DNA of 64,000 nt from Glycomyces amatae (GCF_020991375.1 NZ_JAJLQZ010000005.1:359683-423682); one strand, 5' to 3'. Positions 16,003 through 24,935 are shown, numbered from the stretch's first letter. A program made the numbers and translations. The notes: a model not told the origin generated them from the letters alone.

Positions 16003-16044
16003 TATAATGACGCGGCCTCAGCATAGCTTGTTAACGCTCTCATC
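16003..16044 (+). promoter_or_regulatory. Orphan TATAAT promoter with LacI-like half operator
   Basis: TATAAT at 16003-16008 is preceded by A+T-rich sequence, and GTTAACGCTCTCA follows at 16030-16042. That sequence looks like the LacI-family sites near sugar-hydrolase genes in actinomycetes. No gene follows on this strand: transcription would run antisense into the AraC gene. It may be a remnant of a lost gene or an antisense start. Confidence 0.3.
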
Positions 16045-16055
16045 GCAATGGCCGC

Positions 16056-16811
16056 CTACAGCCGAAGGTCCGGCTCGCGCCGCAGGTACTCGCCCGGCGT
16101 CACTCCGAACGAGGCCCGGAACGCCCCGATGAACGCGCTCGGGCTCGCGTAGCCGCAGGCCACGGCGATCCGCGTGATCTGGTGCCCCTCGGCCAGGAGC
16201 ACCAGCGCGTGGTGCAGCCGGAACTGGCCGCGCCACCGCGCGAAGCTCGTCCCGGCCTCCTCGCGGAACAGCCGGCTCAGCGTCCGCTCCGAGGACCCCA
16301 CGGCCGCACCGAGCTGCGCGAGCGTGCGCCGGTCCCCGGGGTGCTCCTCCAGGAGCGCCACCACCTCCCGCAGCCGCGGGTCGGCCAGCGCCGGCAGGAA
16401 CCGCTGCGGCGCCTCCACAGTGCACAGCAGGTCGAGCACGACCTGCTCGAGCCGCCCGCGCACCGGCTCGCCGAGCGCGCCGCCGGTGAGCGCGGTGACC
16501 GCCTCGCGCAGCAGCGGCGTGAACGCCAGCACCGAGGGCCGGTCGATGAACGGCCCGCCCCCTTCGGGGTCGAACAGCACCGACCGCATCTCCGTCGCGC
16601 CGCATGCCCGGTGGGCGTGCGCGGTCCCGGCGGGCATCCACACCCCCTGCGAGGGCGGCACGACCCACACCCCGGAGGCGGTGAAGACCCGCAGCACGCC
16701 CCGGAGCGGGTAGATGAGCTGGTGGCCCTCGTGGCGGTGCCAGCCGATGCGCTCCAGGTGCGAGAGCAGCCGGATCGGGGAGCTCGGGATGATCTGGCCG
16801 TCGATCGTCAT
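16056..16811 (-). CDS. AraC-family regulator of the adjacent MFS gene
   Basis: A 251-residue cytoplasmic regulator. An N-terminal cupin (HRHEGHQLIYPLRGVLRV, GVWMPAGTAHAH) is followed by a C-terminal AraC DNA-binding domain with two helix-turn-helix units (TLAQLGAAVGSSERTLSRLFR and ITRIAVACGYASPSAFIGAFRASFG). ATG 16811 is supported by a TATTCT -10 eight bases upstream (16820-16825), a leaderless arrangement; longer in-frame versions lack a start signal. It is divergent from the MFS transporter at 16888 with 76 bases between, so it very probably regulates it. Confidence 0.9.
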   Translation of the reverse strand: MTIDGQIIPSSPIRLLSHLERIGWHRHEGHQLIYPLRGVLRVFTASGVWVVPPSQGVWMPAGTAHAHRACGATEMRSVLFDPEGGGPFIDRPSVLAFTPLLREAVTALTGGALGEPVRGRLEQVVLDLLCTVEAPQRFLPALADPRLREVVALLEEHPGDRRTLAQLGAAVGSSERTLSRLFREEAGTSFARWRGQFRLHHALVLLAEGHQITRIAVACGYASPSAFIGAFRASFGVTPGEYLRREPDLRL

Positions 16812-16887
16812 GATTCGGCAGAATACCGTTAGCCGGAGGCCGGCGCGACTCGGAACCCTTGTGGAAGAACGGACAAGGAGTACCGAC

Positions 16888-18048
16888 ATGACCCTTACGA
16901 CGCCGGCCGCCGACACGGCTCCGGCCGACGCCTCGCCCTTCCGGCGGATGCGCCTGTGGGCCGCCGCCCACGCCGTCGACGACATGTACCAGGGGCTCGT
17001 GCCCGCGTGCGTGCCCTACTTCGTGCTCGACCGCGGCTACGGGTACGTCGCGGCCACGGGGCTCACGCTCGCCGCGGCCATCGGCAGCTCGATCCCGCAG
17101 CCCTTCATCGGCATGGCCGTCGACCGCCGCCGCCTCGACTGGTTCGCCCCCGCAGGGGTCGCCCTCGCCGGGACCGGCCTCGGCCTCGCGGGCGTGGCCG
17201 GACCGTACCCGCTGGTCCTGGCCCTGATCTTCCTCTCCGGCCTCGGGGTGGCGATGTTCCACCCGGCCGCCGGGAAGGGCGCCCGCGAGACGGCGGGCGA
17301 CAGCGCCGCCGCGATGAGCGTCTTCGCCGCGGGCGGCAGCGTCGGGTTCTTCCTCGCCCCGGTCCTGGCCACCCCGGCGCTCATGGCGTGGGGCGTGGGC
17401 GCCACCGCGCTGTTCATCCCGCCCGCGGTGCTCATCGCGTTCGTCATGCTCCGGGGGCGCACCCGGACGGCCGCGGGCCCGGTGCGGCACCGCACCGGCA
17501 CCGACCGCTGGGGCCCGTTCGCGGTCCTCACCGCGATCGAGGTGGTCCGCTCGATGCTGTGGGTCGGGATCATCACCTTCATCGAGCTGTACTGGATCCG
17601 CCACCTCGGCTCGGGCCACGCCGTCGCCGGGATCGCCTTGGCGGGCTTCATGCTCGGCTCGGTGGTCGGCACCCTCATGGGCGGACGCCTGGCCGACCGC
17701 TTCGGCGCGGTCCGCACCACCCGGATCGGCGGGGTCGCCATCGTCCCGCTGCTGGTCCTGCTGCGGGTGGTGCCCGGCGAGTGGGTCCCGCTGCTGCTGG
17801 CCCTCGCCGTGGGCGTCGCGATCAACATCCCCTTCGCGGTCCTGGTGAAGCTCGCGCAGGACTACCTGCCGACGCGGCCCGGGACGGCCGCGGGCGTGAC
17901 CCTCGGCCTGGCGATGAGCGCGGGCGGCCTGTTCGCCCCCGCGTACGGCCTCATCGCCGAAGCCCATGGGCCCGAAGGGGTCTTCACCGTCCTCTGCGCC
18001 GTACCGGTGGCCGCGGTGGTCCTCGGGGTCTTCCTGAAGCGGCCCTGA
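16888..18048 (+). CDS. MFS transporter, fosmidomycin-resistance-like
   Basis: A 386-residue, 12-helix major facilitator protein. The early AHAVDDMYQGLVPACVPYFV segment and GGRLADRFG motif resemble the Fsr (fosmidomycin resistance) branch of drug exporters. It probably exports a small toxic compound through the cytoplasmic membrane. ATG 16888 has AAGGAG eight bases upstream. The divergent AraC gene is its likely regulator. Its stop (TGA 18046-18048) directly abuts the end of the convergent SRPBCC gene. Confidence 0.85.
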   Translation: MTLTTPAADTAPADASPFRRMRLWAAAHAVDDMYQGLVPACVPYFVLDRGYGYVAATGLTLAAAIGSSIPQPFIGMAVDRRRLDWFAPAGVALAGTGLGLAGVAGPYPLVLALIFLSGLGVAMFHPAAGKGARETAGDSAAAMSVFAAGGSVGFFLAPVLATPALMAWGVGATALFIPPAVLIAFVMLRGRTRTAAGPVRHRTGTDRWGPFAVLTAIEVVRSMLWVGIITFIELYWIRHLGSGHAVAGIALAGFMLGSVVGTLMGGRLADRFGAVRTTRIGGVAIVPLLVLLRVVPGEWVPLLLALAVGVAINIPFAVLVKLAQDYLPTRPGTAAGVTLGLAMSAGGLFAPAYGLIAEAHGPEGVFTVLCAVPVAAVVLGVFLKRP

Positions 18049-18465
18049 TCAGCTCTCGGCGAGGGCCGCGAACGCCGCGGCCTCCGCCGCGACGTACCGG
18101 CGGGCCTTGCCCGCGAAGAACGCCTTGGCGACCCAGGCGCCGGGACCGGACCACTCGATCGCGAGTGCGAGCCGCGTCCCGGCGCCACTGGCCTTGAGCT
18201 CGTGGGACGCCCGGGTGCGGATGCCCGAAGCGCTCGCGACCCAGGTGAAGCCGGCGTCCGGGCGCCAGTCGACCACCTCGTACTCGGCGGCGGCGAGGCC
18301 GGGCTGGCGCACCAGGAACCGGCTGCCGACCGCGATCGGGCCCGGATCGCCGACGCGCGCGATCGAATCCACTGTGGGCAGCAGCTCGGCCCACCGATCG
18401 AGCGCACTCAGGTGCGTCCATACCTCGGCCGGGGTCGCGCGGATCTCACGTTCGACAAGGATCAT
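18049..18465 (-). CDS. SRPBCC (polyketide cyclase/START-like) protein
   Basis: A 138-residue SRPBCC-fold protein: MILVEREIRATPAEVWTHLS at the start, SHELKASGAGTRLALAIEW in the sheet and a long C-terminal helix. These proteins bind hydrophobic ligands in a deep cavity; the ligand here is unknown. TACGAT at 18473-18478 lies seven bases before ATG 18465, so a leaderless start there is preferred over ATG 18489. It ends exactly where the MFS gene ends. Confidence 0.8.
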   Translation of the reverse strand: MILVEREIRATPAEVWTHLSALDRWAELLPTVDSIARVGDPGPIAVGSRFLVRQPGLAAAEYEVVDWRPDAGFTWVASASGIRTRASHELKASGAGTRLALAIEWSGPGAWVAKAFFAGKARRYVAAEAAAFAALAES

Positions 18466-18510
18466 GCGGCACATCGTACCCATCGACACCTGTCGAAGCG
18501 TTCCGCGCGC

Positions 18511-18753
18511 TCAGCCCTCGAACGCGCGCCGCTCCTCCCGCAGCCACCGCGCGAACGTCCGCGCCGGGCGGCCCAGCACCCGTTCGACGTTGTTGTTCAC
18601 CGTGGCCGGCGTGTCCCCGACGTTCTCGGCGACGTCCAGGAGCGAGCCGAACGCGCCCTCGGGGAACCACTCGGGTCGGGCCGCGAGCGCCTGCGCCCGC
18701 GTCAGCTCCTCGACCTCGACCGGCCTCCCGAACTCGGCGTCGGCACGGGCGGC
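18511..18753 (-). pseudogene. Remnant C-terminus of an NmrA-like NAD(P)-binding protein
   Basis: An open frame ending at 18511 encodes about 80 residues, including EFGRPVEVEELTRAQALAA and ending VNNNVERVLGRPARTF plus ARWLREERRAFEG. This is the characteristic tail of NmrA/SDR-type atypical reductases. No start codon or upstream Rossmann fold is present: the frame abuts the LacI gene end at 18791. I read it as a deleted gene whose N-terminal two-thirds were lost, perhaps when the LacI gene arrived. Confidence 0.6.
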
Positions 18754-18790
18754 TGAACGTCCAGCGGCCCGACGGGCCGCGATCCCGCCC

Positions 18791-19834
18791 TCAGCGGGCC
18801 GAACGCGGCGGCGCGGTCGACTCGCGCACGACGAGGCTCGTCGCCAGCTGCACGTGGTGCGAGTCGGGGACCTTGCCCGCCGCCAGGTCCAGCGCGGTCC
18901 GCGCCGCCACCCGCCCCATCTGGCGCAGCGGCTGGCGCACCGTCGTCAGCGGCGGCTCCACCCACATCGCGTTGTAGGTGTCGTCGAAGCCCACCACGCT
19001 CAGGTCGCCCGGGACCTCCAGGCCCCGCCGCCGCGCGCTGCGCAGCACGCCCACCGCGACGCTGTCGCTCCCCGCGAAGACCGCCGTCGGCGGGTCCTCC
19101 AGGTCCAGCAGCGCGTCCGCGCTCACCTCGCCGGACTCGGGACTGAACTTCCCGGTCCTCACCAGCGCCGGGTCGACCTCGATGCCCGCGGCCTCCAGCG
19201 CCTCCCGGTACCCGTGCAGGCGCTCGCGCGCCGGAACCGACCGCTCCGGCCCGCCCGCGAAGCCGATCCTCCGGTGCCCCAAGTCGATCAGGTGCCTCGT
19301 GGCCTGGACGCCGCCCGCCCAGTTCGTCGCGCCCAGGCTCGTCACCCGCTCGTCGAGGGGGTTGGCCGGGTCGATCACCACCAGCGGCAGCCCCAGCTGC
19401 TCGCACGCGGTCATCTCCTCGCCGGTCAGCTGCGCGGTCACCACGACCAGTCCCGCCGCGCCGCTCCCGGCGATCTCCTTGATCCGGTCGAGCCCCAGCG
19501 GCTCGTTCTGCGCCGTGATCTTCGAGTCGAGCGCGCTCGTCACCACCTCGACGCCCAGTTCGCGGCCGCCGCTGATGAGGCCGTCGAGCACGTAGACCGC
19601 GTACATGTTGAGGATCGTGTCGAACACGACGTGGATCGACTGGGGCGCGGCCGTCTCCCGCGGGCCGGTGGTCGGCACGTACCCGAGCTCGGCGATGGCC
19701 TCCCGCACCAGCCGCCGCGTCTCCTCGGCCACCCCCGGTCTGCCGTTGAGCACCTTCGAGGCCGTGGCCTTCGAGACGCCGGCGCGATCGGCCACCTCGG
19801 TCAGCGTCGCGCGGGGGCGGGCGGGCTCGCTCAT
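18791..19834 (-). CDS. LacI-family transcriptional repressor
   Basis: A 347-residue repressor. The N-terminal helix-turn-helix TLTEVADRAGVSKATASKVLNGRPGV is followed by the hinge helix and a periplasmic-binding-protein-like sugar domain (SIHVVFDTILNMYAVYVLDGL onward) with FAGSDSVAVGVLRSA and VGFDDTYNAMWVEPPLTTVRQP near the end. ATG 19834 is chosen; a GTG nine bases upstream is also possible. Two GAAA-N3-TTTC sites lie upstream (19882, 19982), so autoregulation is likely. It may also control the divergent SGNH esterase. The effector is probably a sugar, unidentified. Confidence 0.9.
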   Translation of the reverse strand: MSEPARPRATLTEVADRAGVSKATASKVLNGRPGVAEETRRLVREAIAELGYVPTTGPRETAAPQSIHVVFDTILNMYAVYVLDGLISGGRELGVEVVTSALDSKITAQNEPLGLDRIKEIAGSGAAGLVVVTAQLTGEEMTACEQLGLPLVVIDPANPLDERVTSLGATNWAGGVQATRHLIDLGHRRIGFAGGPERSVPARERLHGYREALEAAGIEVDPALVRTGKFSPESGEVSADALLDLEDPPTAVFAGSDSVAVGVLRSARRRGLEVPGDLSVVGFDDTYNAMWVEPPLTTVRQPLRQMGRVAARTALDLAAGKVPDSHHVQLATSLVVRESTAPPRSAR

Positions 19835-19881
19835 GGGCTGCACCTTACTTCGGGACGGGTGCCGTCATTCTAGCCATGAGT

Positions 19882-19992
19882 GAAAAAGTTTCCAACAGTC
19901 CCGGCGATATTTCCACTCCATGAAGAGAAGAATCCATGGAGGCGTCCGGTAACGCGCCGCCCTCGCAGGGGTAAACCGGACGAAACACTTTC
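19882..19992. promoter_or_regulatory. Two GAAA-N3-TTTC operator-like sites exactly 100 bp apart
   Basis: GAAA-AAG-TTTC at 19882-19892 and GAAA-CAC-TTTC at 19982-19992, both in the LacI/esterase intergenic region. Similar GAAA/TTTC sites occur in front of the CE15 esterase at 38.6 kb, suggesting one regulator family for plant-wall genes. The rest of 19835-20198 holds only the promoter listed next. Confidence 0.5.
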
Positions 19993-20089
19993 TCCGATGG
20001 GTCCGCGGCATCAATCGCGCCTACAGTGGACCATGCTCCGCCCCGGTCGACGCACCGCCCGAGTGACGGAATATCACGCACCGTTCCTA

Positions 20090-20120
20090 TTGCGGCACAA
20101 TGGACTTGCCTGCATATAAT
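20090..20120 (+). promoter_or_regulatory. Promoter of the SGNH esterase gene
   Basis: TATAAT at 20115-20120 with TTGCGG at 20090-20095 (19-base spacing), 79 bases before GTG 20199. This is one of the few near-consensus -10 boxes in the window. Confidence 0.6.
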
Positions 20121-20198
20121 GGCGCGGTCCTCCGGCGGGCGGGCGCCTCTCACCCGGGGCGGCCCTCCCACCGGCCCTGACGACAGCAAGGAGACCCT

Positions 20199-21017
20199 GT
20201 GTCCTTCAAGGAAGGCAAGTCGCGCCGCGTGATCACCCGCGTCGCCGCGGTCGCCGCGGCCGCGGGCCTGGGCGTCGCCGGCCTGGCCGGCTCCGCTTCG
20301 GCCGACATCACGATCCAGCAGTACGTGGCGCTCGGCGACTCGTACGCCTCGGGCGTCGGCGCGGGCGACTACATCGGCGACGACGGCTGCTACCGCTCCG
20401 CCAACGCCTACCCCCGGCAGGCCGCGTCGGAACTCGGCGAGCGCCTGTGGTTCGAGGCCTGCTCGGGCGCCCGCGTCGAGGACGTGGTCGCGAACCAGCT
20501 GAACCACCTCCGCCCCGCCAACACCGAGCACGTCACGATCGGCGTGGGCGGCAACGACGCCGGGTTCTCGACCGTCCTGGGCGCCTGCGCCGGCACGGAC
20601 ACGGCCCTGTGCGAGGGTGCGATCGCCAACGCGCGGAACATCATCGAGAACTCGCTCCCGGCCGAGCTCGACGACCTGTACACCCGGGTCGAGACCAAGG
20701 CTCCCGACGCGGACGTCGTGGTCGTGGGCAACCCGCGCCTGTTCGACGGCACCACCTGCGCGGGCTCGCTCGCGATCACCCCGGACGAGCAGGCGCTCCT
20801 CAACGAGACCGCCGACCTCCTCGCCGAGACCACGGCGGCCGTCGCGGCCGACCACGGCTTCGACTTCGCGGACGTCCGCGACGCGTTCGAGGGCCACGCG
20901 GTCTGCTCCGCCGACCCGTGGATCCTCGGCTACGTCGGGACCCTGGAGTCGTTCCACCCGACCGCCGCCGGCCAGGACGCCTACGCCGAGGTCGTCCTGC
21001 CGCTGCTCGACTACTAA
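20199..21017 (+). CDS. Secreted SGNH/GDSL esterase or lipase
   Basis: A 272-residue secreted hydrolase. Residues 1-35 are a signal peptide (RRVITR, Ala-rich core, cleavage after SASA). The four SGNH blocks are present: YVALGDSYASG (Ser48), the Gly in FEACSGA, GVGGNDAGFS (Asn) and SFHPTAAGQ (catalytic His). Six cysteines may form the three disulfides known from streptomycete SGNH lipases. It cleaves acyl or aryl esters, probably of lipids or wall polymers. GTG 20199 has AAGGAG upstream at good spacing. A perfect 18-bp hairpin follows the gene. Confidence 0.9.
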   Translation: MSFKEGKSRRVITRVAAVAAAAGLGVAGLAGSASADITIQQYVALGDSYASGVGAGDYIGDDGCYRSANAYPRQAASELGERLWFEACSGARVEDVVANQLNHLRPANTEHVTIGVGGNDAGFSTVLGACAGTDTALCEGAIANARNIIENSLPAELDDLYTRVETKAPDADVVVVGNPRLFDGTTCAGSLAITPDEQALLNETADLLAETTAAVAADHGFDFADVRDAFEGHAVCSADPWILGYVGTLESFHPTAAGQDAYAEVVLPLLDY

Positions 21018-21033
21018 GCGCTCGAGAGCCGAG

Positions 21034-21081
21034 GGGGTCTCCGGTCGGTTCCGCGGCGCCGCCGAACCGACCGGAGACCCC
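21034..21081 (+). terminator. Terminator hairpin after the SGNH esterase
   Basis: Perfect 18-bp arms (21034-21051 and 21064-21081, GGGGTCTCCGGTCGGTTC-type) with a 12-base loop. There is no T-run, but it is the most stable hairpin here and lies 17 bases after the stop. The remaining 260 bases to 21341 hold nothing I can call. Confidence 0.65.
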
Positions 21082-21341
21082 GGCTCCGATCCCCGAGGGC
21101 GCGAACGCGCCCGATGCGACCGGCGCGCGACGGCACCGGTCCCGGAGGGGCGACGGCGAGCCCCTGACGGCCGCTGTCCGGCCCGACGGCCCGCATCGTC
21201 CGGAGGCGGCACCGGTACCCGGAGCGCCTGCCGCCCTGCGGCCGAACCGACGGTCTCGGGTACCGGCTCGCCGGGGACCCGCCGATGCCCCTACGATCAC
21301 CGACGGCTCGAATCCGAGCACCTTTCATTCCTGGGGGCGTA

Positions 21342-21818
21342 GTGGAGAACATGGGCGCTTACGCGGCCGCCGTACCGGTCCTGGCGGTCGTGGTGCTCCA
21401 GCAGCTTCGCGCGAGGCCGATCCGGCCCGTCGGCTCGCTCGTCACCCCTGCGGTGTTCGGCGTCCTGGGGGCTGCGGGCATCGCCTTCGGCATCGCCTCG
21501 GTCGTGAAGTTCCACCCGCTCACCGCGCTCCCCGTCGTGCTGCTCGGCGCGAGCCTGGCCGCCGCGGCGGTCCTCGGCGCCGCCCGCGCCAAGACCGTGT
21601 CGGTATGGCGCGAGCCCGGAGGCCGCGTGCTGCGCAGGGGATCCGTGGCCACGACCGGGCTGTGGCTCCTGTCGTTCGCCGTCCACCTGGCCTTCGGCCT
21701 GTGGATCGACCACGCCGACGGCGTCGGCCTCCTGGGCATCGCGTCGCTGTACGCCTATGCGGCGATAGGGCTGAGCGCGCAGAACCTCCTGCTGCGCCGA
21801 CGAGCCGCCGCCCTCTGA
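21342..21818 (+). CDS. DUF1453-like integral membrane protein
   Basis: A 158-residue protein with about five transmembrane helices (AAAVPVLAVVVLQQL, VFGVLGAAGIAFGIASVV, LTALPVVLLGASLAAAAVLG, SVATTGLWLLSFAVHLAFGLW, GLLGIASLYAYAAIGLSAQN) and the RARPI and VWREPGGRVLRRG motifs seen in DUF1453 proteins. Function unknown. GTG 21342 follows GGGGGCG; ATG 21351 is an alternative. The next gene starts 66 bases later. Confidence 0.7.
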   Translation: MENMGAYAAAVPVLAVVVLQQLRARPIRPVGSLVTPAVFGVLGAAGIAFGIASVVKFHPLTALPVVLLGASLAAAAVLGAARAKTVSVWREPGGRVLRRGSVATTGLWLLSFAVHLAFGLWIDHADGVGLLGIASLYAYAAIGLSAQNLLLRRRAAAL

Positions 21819-21884
21819 CGGGACCGCGGAACCACCGGGCCTTCCGCCCCGCCGTCCTCGCCGCGCCCGGGGGAGAATCCCCGC

Positions 21885-22298
21885 ATGCCTCGACGCTCCC
21901 GCAAGCCCGCCCGCCCGACCGCCTGCCCGTGCGGGACCGGCCTGCCCTACGCCGAGTGCTGCGGCCCCTTCCACACCGGAGCCGCCAAGGCCCCCACCGC
22001 CGAGGCCCTCATGCGCTCGCGCTACAGCGCCTTCGCCGTCGGCGACGAGTCTTACCTCCTGCGCACCTGGCATCCCGGCACGCGGCCCGAGCGCCTCGGC
22101 CTCGGCGACGACCGCCGCTGGACGGGCCTGGAGATCCTGGAGGTCACCGGCGGCTCTCCGCTCCACACCACCGGCACCGTGCGCTTCCGCGCCGACTACG
22201 CCGACGCCGAGGGGCCCGGCTCCCAGGCCGAGCGCAGCGCCTTCGAGCGGATCGGCCCCGACTGGTATTACACGGACGCCCGCCATTTCACGCCGTGA
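21885..22298 (+). CDS. YchJ-family protein (UPF0225)
   Basis: A 137-residue protein with an N-terminal SEC-C-like zinc motif, CPCGTGLPYAECCGPFH, and a following NTF2-like domain (TAEALMRSRYSAFAVGD, then ESYLLRTWHPGTRP). The family is widespread and its role is not established. ATG 21885 lies close behind a GAGAATC box, possibly leaderless. It is monocistronic by spacing. Confidence 0.9.
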   Translation: MPRRSRKPARPTACPCGTGLPYAECCGPFHTGAAKAPTAEALMRSRYSAFAVGDESYLLRTWHPGTRPERLGLGDDRRWTGLEILEVTGGSPLHTTGTVRFRADYADAEGPGSQAERSAFERIGPDWYYTDARHFTP

Positions 22299-22395
22299 AT
22301 ATTTTCGCAGGTGATAGCTGCCACAAAATCGTAAACTTTCCATTCAGTTCATCGAATACTTGTCGATTTATTAACAGCTGTCTATTCTCGTCCGA

Positions 22396-23022
22396 GTGAG
22401 TTTCGACCCTCCGCCACCCGCCAAGGACCGCCGGGTGCGACGAACCCGCGCCGCCCTCCTGGCCGCCGCGGTCACGCTCGTGAGCGCCCGCGGCACCGCG
22501 AACGTGCCCGTCTCCGAGATCGCCGACGCCGCGGGGGTGAGCCGCCAGCTCGTCTACCTGCACTACGGCGACCGCGACACGCTGCTGTTCGAGGCCGCCC
22601 TCGACCTCGCGCGCCGCGAACTGGCCGACCCCTGGGGCGAGGCGCCCGCCGAGACGATCAGCCGCGAACGAGCCCTGGCCGTGACCAGGCACTTCGCCGC
22701 CCACCGCGGCTTCTACCGGGCGATGTTCGAGTCCTCCAGCGCCTACGCGCTCAACCAGGTCGTCAGCGCCCTGCTCGCGCCGCTGCGCAGCAGCTCCCTC
22801 CGCGTCCGCTTCGGCTCCGTGCTCCCCCCGCGGGTCGCCGACGACCTCGGCGTGTTCATCACCGGCGGCGGCACGGCCCTGATGCACGCGTGGGTCGCCT
22901 CCTGCGACGAGGTGCTCGACCCCGAGTCGATGGCCGACCGGCTGCTGGCCGTCGGCGAGATCCTCACCGGCGCCCTCGAAGGCATCCAGCACCCCGTCCC
23001 GGCCCAGCGGGCCGGGGACTAG
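22396..23022 (+). CDS. TetR-family transcriptional regulator
   Basis: A 208-residue regulator. The N-terminal helix-turn-helix region (RRTRAALLAAAVTLVSARG, VSEIADAAGVSRQLVYLHYGD) is followed by an all-helical ligand domain. GTG 22396 is the start. The 97-base region before it is strikingly A+T-rich and contains imperfect inverted GAATAC/CTATTC elements near 22355-22390, a possible autoregulatory operator. No likely target gene is adjacent other than the kinase downstream (57 bases). Confidence 0.85.
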   Translation: MSFDPPPPAKDRRVRRTRAALLAAAVTLVSARGTANVPVSEIADAAGVSRQLVYLHYGDRDTLLFEAALDLARRELADPWGEAPAETISRERALAVTRHFAAHRGFYRAMFESSSAYALNQVVSALLAPLRSSSLRVRFGSVLPPRVADDLGVFITGGGTALMHAWVASCDEVLDPESMADRLLAVGEILTGALEGIQHPVPAQRAGD

Positions 23023-23079
23023 ACCACGGGCCGGTAAACCGGTTGCCACGGGCCGCCTGCCCGGGTTGAATCACCGACC

Positions 23080-24072
23080 ATGGACGTGACGCGGGCGACC
23101 GAGCAGCTCGGACTGGGGCGGTCGCTGCGACCGCCGGTGGTGCTCCAGGAGAACGAGCAGCTCCCGGTGTGGAAGGTCGAGACGGACTCCGGCGCCTGGG
23201 TGGTGAAGCTCCAGCGCCCCTGGGGCGACTTCTGGCTCGGCATGGCCGCGCAGACGGGCGCGCTCGAGGCCGCGGCCTGGGAGGCCGGCGTCGCCATGCC
23301 CGAGCCGCACTCGACTTACCTGGGCGAGGCGGGCCTGTGGCGCCCGGTCGGCGAGGACGTGTACGCCCGGGCGATGCGGTTCGTCGAAGGCGGGCACCCC
23401 GCTCCACCGGTGGCGGAACCGCTGGCGGCATGGGCGGGCGGCGTCGTCGCCGTCCTGGAGGCGCTCGCGATCCCGGCCGATCCCGAGGTCGTCGGCGACT
23501 ACCGGACCCACCCGGACGAGGAGTGGGACGAGTGGTTCGCCCAGGCCGAGCGGCTCGGCGTCCTCGACGCCGGCCAGGTGCGCGCCTTCCGGCACGCGGT
23601 GGCGCGGACCGAGGAGATCCTCCGGGCCGACCCGCTCGCGAAGCGGCCCAAGCTGGTCATGCACCGCGACATCAGCTACAACAACGTCCTGGAGGGCCCG
23701 GACGGACCGGTGCTGCTGGACTTCGACGCGGCGGGCGCGCAGGTGCCCTGGTGGGAGCTGGTCTGCACCGCGTTCGAACTGGCCGCGCCCGGCCTGGGCG
23801 TGATGCGGCCCGAGCGCCGCGTCGTCGAGGCCTGCCTGTCGGGGTACCTCGCCGCGGGCGGGCGCCCCGGCCCGACCGACGAGTCCGCGTTCACCGGCAT
23901 GCTCGCCGGACGCGTGAGCGTGGCGACGTGGCAGCTGTGGATGGCGTGCGGGCACCGCGGCGGCAGCCCCGAGCTCCAGGCCCGGTTCGGGCGGGACGTG
24001 CGCGACTCGGTCGAGGCCGCCACGATCATGCTCGAGACCGTCCCGACCTGGGCCGCCTGGCTCGAGGGGTGA
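23080..24072 (+). CDS. APH-fold phosphotransferase
   Basis: A 330-residue protein of the aminoglycoside/choline kinase superfamily. The catalytic loop MHRDISYNNVLEG (HxDxxxxN) and the metal-binding LLDFDAAG are intact; the N-lobe has NEQLPVWKVETDSG and WVVKLQRPWG with the ATP-binding Lys. The substrate cannot be predicted: such genes include antibiotic kinases, homoserine-kinase-like and sugar kinases. It follows the TetR gene by 57 bases in the same direction. Confidence 0.85.
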   Translation: MDVTRATEQLGLGRSLRPPVVLQENEQLPVWKVETDSGAWVVKLQRPWGDFWLGMAAQTGALEAAAWEAGVAMPEPHSTYLGEAGLWRPVGEDVYARAMRFVEGGHPAPPVAEPLAAWAGGVVAVLEALAIPADPEVVGDYRTHPDEEWDEWFAQAERLGVLDAGQVRAFRHAVARTEEILRADPLAKRPKLVMHRDISYNNVLEGPDGPVLLDFDAAGAQVPWWELVCTAFELAAPGLGVMRPERRVVEACLSGYLAAGGRPGPTDESAFTGMLAGRVSVATWQLWMACGHRGGSPELQARFGRDVRDSVEAATIMLETVPTWAAWLEG

Positions 24073-24191
24073 GCGGCGGTTCCCGGCCCTGAAGCGGACC
24101 CGATCCGGCGAAACCGCAGGGCCGAGCCCCTCCCGGCGTCATACTGCGACACGGGCCGCCGTGCCGGGCGACCCGGAGCCGAGGAGGACTC

Positions 24192-24935
24192 ATGGAAACA
24201 GGGAACCGCTTCACGGGCAGGACCGTCGTCGTCACCGGCGCCGGCTCGGGCATCGGCCGCGCGACCGCCAGGCGCCTGTCCGAGGAGGGCGCCGAGGTCG
24301 TGGCCGTCGACGTCGACCAGGACCGCCTCAACGAGCTCGGCGCCGAGGTCCACGTCCTCCCCGTGGCGGGCGACCTCACCGACGCGTCCGTGATCGACCG
24401 CGTGATCGCCGCCGCGGACGGCCCGATCCACGGCCTCGCCAACGTCGCGGGCATCATGGACGGCTTCCTGCCCGCCGCCGAGGTGGACGACGACACCTGG
24501 GACCGCGTCTTCGGCCTCAACGTGACCGTGCCGATGCGCCTGACCCGCGCGGTCCTGCCGCTCATGATCGAGGCCGGGGCCGGTTCGATCGTCAACATCG
24601 CCTCCGAGGCCGCCCTGCGCGGCGGAGCGGCGGGAGCGGCCTACACCGCCTCCAAGCACGCCGTCGTCGGCTTCACCAAGAACACCGCGTTCTTCTACGG
24701 CCCCAAAGGCATCCGTACTAACGCCGTGGCCCCGGGGGCGACCGCGACCAACATCGAGGGCTCGATGCGGTCCGAGTACGCCGGGAAGCGCATCGGCCCG
24801 ATCATGAAGGCCGCCGTCCCCGAACCGGTCGGCGCCGGGGTCATCGCGAACGCCGTCACCTGGCTCCTGAGCGACGACGCCGCCAACGTCAACGGCGCCG
24901 TTCTCCCCAGCGACGGCGGCTGGTCCGCCGTCTGA
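24192..24935 (+). CDS. Short-chain dehydrogenase/reductase
   Basis: A 247-residue classical SDR. It has the cofactor motif TGAGSGIG, NVAG, the catalytic Ser in IVNIASEAA, and YTASKHA (YxxxK). Asp at the end of strand 2 (VAVDVDQD) suggests NAD(H). PSDGGWSAV is the usual C-terminus. GAGGAGGACTC before ATG 24192 is a strong ribosome site. Substrate unknown. Confidence 0.9.
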   Translation: METGNRFTGRTVVVTGAGSGIGRATARRLSEEGAEVVAVDVDQDRLNELGAEVHVLPVAGDLTDASVIDRVIAAADGPIHGLANVAGIMDGFLPAAEVDDDTWDRVFGLNVTVPMRLTRAVLPLMIEAGAGSIVNIASEAALRGGAAGAAYTASKHAVVGFTKNTAFFYGPKGIRTNAVAPGATATNIEGSMRSEYAGKRIGPIMKAAVPEPVGAGVIANAVTWLLSDDAANVNGAVLPSDGGWSAV

